From the NCBI GenBank assembly GCA_005888695.1, contig VBBH01000084.1:1-7515 (forward strand): a stretch of DNA of 7,515 nt, read 5' to 3'. The translations under genes were made by a program, and so were the position numbers. The DNA comes from Candidatus Bathyarchaeota archaeon. GTDB taxonomy: Archaea > Thermoproteota > Bathyarchaeia > 40CM-2-53-6. Below, piece by piece: positions 4,954 through 7,515 of this stretch. The first letter of the stretch is position 1. Every line of letters begins with the position of its first letter. The notes below the pieces were generated by a model. The model was not told the origin of the DNA, did not search any database, and saw only the letters and a list, made by a program, of their open reading frames with translations.

Positions 4954-5757
4954 TTAGAACGGGACGATTCTGGTGGTCGCTTTCACTGCCACTTTCACCG
5001 CAGTGAGTACCGCATCCTTTGCTGTCCTTGACCCCTCGATATAGAACGGGCCTGACTTCTTTCTTGAGCTGGTGAGGTTGCTTGCGGCTGCCAGAATACA
5101 GGCAACTTGGACTCTTCTGTAAATTCCGAGAGACAAGAGAGCAGAAGTTTCCATGTCTACACCCAGGACACCCCTTTTCTGGAAATACATGATCTTTGGT
5201 CGAGTCTCTCGATAGGGTGCGTCAGTCGTCAAGACGGGACCCCGGTGGCACGTCACACCGAGCTCGTCACAGGCGTTCACGATGGCGCGAGTGATGAGAC
5301 GGCTAGAAACCGCCTTGATTCGACTCGGCAAGTAGTGGTAGGATGTACCTTCATCTCTCACCGCGACCGTTGGAACTACTTGATCGCCGATCTTGATGGA
5401 TGGCTTGATTGCACCAAGGCTTCCAACGCCCAAGAATACGTCAGCCCCGCAAGCGACCAGGTCCTCCATTATCATTGTTGCAAGAGGTGCTCCGGGAGCT
5501 GCCCAGATTATCCCGACGTTTGACCCGGCTACTGTACCAACATACATAGGACGAGCGGCATAAACCCAAGGCACTTCTTCTGCCCTCGTTTCTCTAATCA
5601 GAGAAGCGGTAGCCCCAACATTCAATGAAAGGAGAATTATTCTTGGGACTCTCAGATTCTCTGGCCTTAGGCCCAGCCTTTTGGCTCTTGAAGAGACTGA
5701 TTTCCTAGGACTTGTAATCGGCCGGTCCGTGTAATGTTCGCGGGGAATGCTGATCAC
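4954..5757 (-). CDS. Nucleoside phosphorylase, uridine phosphorylase-like
   Basis: A 267-residue PNP/UDP-family (NP-I) enzyme, expected to split a nucleoside with phosphate into base and ribose-1-phosphate in the cytoplasm (pyrimidine or purine salvage). Visible landmarks: the N-terminal PREHYTDRPITSPR (5-18); APGAPLATMIMEDLVACGADVF (87-108); GVGSLGAIKPSIKIGDQVVP (110-129), the phosphate-binding and GD turn region; TTDAPYRET (177-185); and GVDMETSALLSLG (199-211), whose M202-E203 grips ribose. AAASNLTS (223-230) is near the base-specificity loop. Uridine phosphorylase is my preferred subclass; purine or methylthioadenosine specificity is possible. The start is GTG 5755-5757. The frame is open upstream but offers no ATG, and the family normally begins a few residues before PREHY, so GTG fits. 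The size is typical and the frame is intact. T5 on the minus strand at 4893-4897, inside the convergent acetyltransferase, may end its transcript. Confidence 0.88.
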   Translation of the reverse strand: MISIPREHYTDRPITSPRKSVSSRAKRLGLRPENLRVPRIILLSLNVGATASLIRETRAEEVPWVYAARPMYVGTVAGSNVGIIWAAPGAPLATMIMEDLVACGADVFLGVGSLGAIKPSIKIGDQVVPTVAVRDEGTSYHYLPSRIKAVSSRLITRAIVNACDELGVTCHRGPVLTTDAPYRETRPKIMYFQKRGVLGVDMETSALLSLGIYRRVQVACILAAASNLTSSRKKSGPFYIEGSRTAKDAVLTAVKVAVKATTRIVPF

Positions 5758-5918
5758 CCTATTGGCCGTCCTCGAGTTTCGTTGGAATCTGATCGTGACT
5801 ATTGAGTAAAGACATAGTGAACGCTCTCGCCCTCATCTGGAACGTGGTGGTCCTTCTAGTGGAGGTCAATCCTCTAATCCGATAAGGATATGTGCGTTCC
5901 TCCCTAACCCGCGCTCCA
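5758..5918. other. Divergent intergenic region between phosphorylase and S9 peptidase
   Basis: 161 bases with both promoters expected. On the minus strand CTTTACTC near 5803-5810 could be the phosphorylase box. On the plus strand only the box at 5886-5893 is noteworthy. No RNA gene or long repeat was seen. Confidence 0.3.
5886..5893 (+). promoter_or_regulatory. TATA-like box, probably giving a leaderless S9 peptidase transcript
   Basis: GGATATGT is centred about 29 bases before ATG 5919. A start 25-27 bases on would fall at or next to that ATG. The absence of any Shine-Dalgarno sequence in the preceding CCCGCGCTCCA agrees with a leaderless mRNA. Confidence 0.35.
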
Positions 5919-7515
5919 ATGGAGCAGGTTCAACTAGTCAGGGATTTCAGGACCAGCGAATGCTATGACATGGTCAGCTCGCTCTATTCACACCCTCTCT
6001 ATCTCGGCCTAGCAGGCAACCGCTACCGAACAGATTTCATCTATGTTTCTAACCAGACCGGGGTTCCGCTGCTTTATCGCTGGGACCCGGTGACGAACAA
6101 AAGCCATCTACTAACTCCTGGCGAAGAGACCGTCTTTCCCATCTTTGGCGGAATGGCGCTCCCCTACGATCCATCAAGCCCTAAGGTAGCATTTGCAAAA
6201 GACAAGGCAGGCGACCTAAACTACAACATCTACATCGTTGACTATTCACAGAACAAGATCGAGAGGATCACTAAAGATCCTCTTGGTCAGGTACTCCACA
6301 TTTTCTGGGTCACAGATGACAAGTGGATTGTAGTCGGCCACGATATGAAAACAATCTACGTAAGATTCCTTGAAGCCAATGGAACCATCCATGACCTCTA
6401 TACTACCGACCTGCAGATCACTGGCGCTTCCTACGATCATCAGAGAGGCCTCGTGGCCTTCTCAGTCGGACGTGGACAAGATGCTCGCGTAGTAGTGCTT
6501 CCAATCTCAAATCCTTCCGATGTCCATTTGGCGCCGGATCAGGGAATGCCTCCATACAATCCGCCAGCGGTCTATTCAGAGAAAGGACTGTTGGCATATA
6601 CTGTCGACGCCCAAAGTGGATCCCAGGAGATTGCGATAGTCTCTTTTCCGGCCCTGGAGACCGTCAAGCACATCCCGATTCCTGGAACAGGATATGTGGA
6701 TTGGCTTGACGAGAACCATCTCTTCGGAATAATCCTGAAAGAAGGACGTCTGGCTCCGTTGACACTCGACCTGCGGAGCGAGAAATGGTCAGAGCCACTG
6801 GCGGATATCTCAGCTCTCTTTAGCACGGTCACTCGGGACGGTCCCGTCTGGACTGCGAACAGTATCTCGCAGCCGCCTTTCCTCCAAGCGCTTCGAAACG
6901 ATAAAGTCGTGAACCTCACGAAACCAACCCAAGAAGCAAGCTTCCACGCTCAAAGCCAATGGTACACCTCATTCGACGGTCGAAAGATCCACGGATGGCT
7001 TGTCAAGAGTCCGATCCCAGATGCGAAGCTAGTCGTGTATCTCCACGGAGGCCCAACCGCACTTCAGGGTGACTGGTGGTATCCAGAACTTTCCGCACTA
7101 GTCCTCGGCGGATTCCATGTTTTCGCGCCCAACTTCCGCGGGAGCGACGGATACGGAGCGGAGTTCAGAGATCTGAACATAGGCGACCTTGGAGGCGGAG
7201 ACCTTGAAGACGTCCAGTACGCAGCAAAACATGCCCAACAAGTTCTCGGATTGAAAAGTAAACCCGCAGCAGTCGGCGGATCATACGGGGGTTACTTGAC
7301 ACTGATGGCATTGATGATTCATCCTGATGACTGGGCGGGTGGTGTGGCTATCGCTCCTCCAACAGATTATGTTGACGAATACTACGCGGACGATGCTCAC
7401 TATAGGACTTGGTGCACGCACTTTTTCGGTGGGACGCCGGAGGAGAAGAAGGAACTCTATCGAGACCGTTCCCCGATTACTCACTTGGACAAGTTGAAGG
7501 CGAGCGTCCTCATAA
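5919..7515 (+). CDS. S9 prolyl oligopeptidase-family peptidase (acylaminoacyl-peptidase-like), C-terminus cut
   Basis: From ATG 5919, 532 codons stay open to the window end. Residues about 20-345 form the beta-propeller that gates the active site, with repeated blades such as FIYVSNQTGVPLLYRWDPVT, KVAFAKDKAGDLNYNIYIVD and GLLAYTVDAQSGSQEIAIVS. From about 355 the alpha/beta hydrolase domain follows: SFDGRKIHGWLVKS, KLVVYLHGGP (H376-G-G-P379, oxyanion region), FAPNFRGSDGYG, then GGSYGGYLTLMAL with nucleophile Ser455 in GSYGGY. The window stops at KASVLI, a few residues before the expected catalytic Asp, and the His is also outside. No signal peptide is seen, so it is cytoplasmic. Such enzymes cut short peptides or remove N-acylated residues; the last role would match an organism with several N-acetyltransferases, but that is inference. 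GTG 5892 is an in-frame alternative start adding 9 residues. Confidence 0.9.
   Translation, partial: MEQVQLVRDFRTSECYDMVSSLYSHPLYLGLAGNRYRTDFIYVSNQTGVPLLYRWDPVTNKSHLLTPGEETVFPIFGGMALPYDPSSPKVAFAKDKAGDLNYNIYIVDYSQNKIERITKDPLGQVLHIFWVTDDKWIVVGHDMKTIYVRFLEANGTIHDLYTTDLQITGASYDHQRGLVAFSVGRGQDARVVVLPISNPSDVHLAPDQGMPPYNPPAVYSEKGLLAYTVDAQSGSQEIAIVSFPALETVKHIPIPGTGYVDWLDENHLFGIILKEGRLAPLTLDLRSEKWSEPLADISALFSTVTRDGPVWTANSISQPPFLQALRNDKVVNLTKPTQEASFHAQSQWYTSFDGRKIHGWLVKSPIPDAKLVVYLHGGPTALQGDWWYPELSALVLGGFHVFAPNFRGSDGYGAEFRDLNIGDLGGGDLEDVQYAAKHAQQVLGLKSKPAAVGGSYGGYLTLMALMIHPDDWAGGVAIAPPTDYVDEYYADDAHYRTWCTHFFGGTPEEKKELYRDRSPITHLDKLKASVLI

Noticed and set aside
5107..5523. Plus-strand frame of 138 codons
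   Set aside because: It is fully antisense to the well-supported nucleoside phosphorylase and shows no domain.
3276..5757. A complete microcin C-type biosynthesis cluster
   Set aside because: No MccB-like adenylating enzyme, exporter or short precursor gene is visible; only immunity-like families are present.
6572..6919. Minus-strand frame of 115 codons (and shorter ones at 6246-6440 and 7281-7484)
   Set aside because: These are shadows of the S9 peptidase gene, which is continuous and carries conserved motifs.
1..7515. tRNA/rRNA genes, CRISPR array, transposase or integration site
   Set aside because: I looked for conserved tRNA-like arms, regularly spaced repeats and transposase-like proteins and saw none.

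Overview
The window looks archaeal, with moderate confidence (about 0.7). GC is moderate. Several genes have A/T boxes at TATA-like distances from their starts, some with a purine stretch beside them. Oligo-T runs without hairpins follow one gene, and the last gene shows no ribosome binding site behind a box placed as in a leaderless transcript. The uridine phosphorylase-like protein has an N-terminal PREHYTD...SRAKRLG layout of the kind I associate with archaea. I cannot fix the phylum; a Nitrososphaeria- or Bathyarchaeia-like lineage is a guess. A strong Shine-Dalgarno sequence before the first acetyltransferase shows that leadered translation is used too.

Layout. Positions 1-548 (minus): a DinB-fold protein with a HicB-like N-terminal domain, cut by the window edge. 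685-1320 (minus): a SAM-dependent O-methyltransferase-type enzyme. 1461-1982 (minus): a membrane protein whose true start is probably the ATG at 2099, with the 5' part broken by two compensating frameshifts. 2202-2675 (plus): a GNAT acetyltransferase, probably starting at ATG 2195 with one extra T between that ATG and the open frame. 2691-3227 (minus): a four-helix membrane protein with a Cys/His loop. 3276-4285 (minus): one S66 (MccF/LD-carboxypeptidase-like) peptidase gene split in two frames by a single missing base near 3867. 4371-4925 (plus): a RimJ/RimL-type GNAT, divergent from the peptidase and sharing one A/T box with it. 4954-5757 (minus): a nucleoside (uridine-type) phosphorylase. 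5919-7515 (plus): an S9 prolyl-oligopeptidase-family peptidase, open to the window end. Two of these genes, the DinB protein and the S9 peptidase, run off the edges.

There is no long operon; most genes face each other or diverge. The S66 peptidase and the 2691-3227 membrane gene may be co-transcribed. The most suggestive context is the S66 peptidase facing a RimL-type acetyltransferase: in bacteria MccF and the acetyltransferase domain of MccE are the two enzymes that detoxify microcin C-type aminoacyl-nucleotides. The most striking structural signal is the cluster of single-base frame breaks between about 1.9 and 3.9 kb. The conserved residues on both sides are intact, which suggests either sequence errors or very recent decay. 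No RNA gene, CRISPR array, transposon or integration site was recognised.
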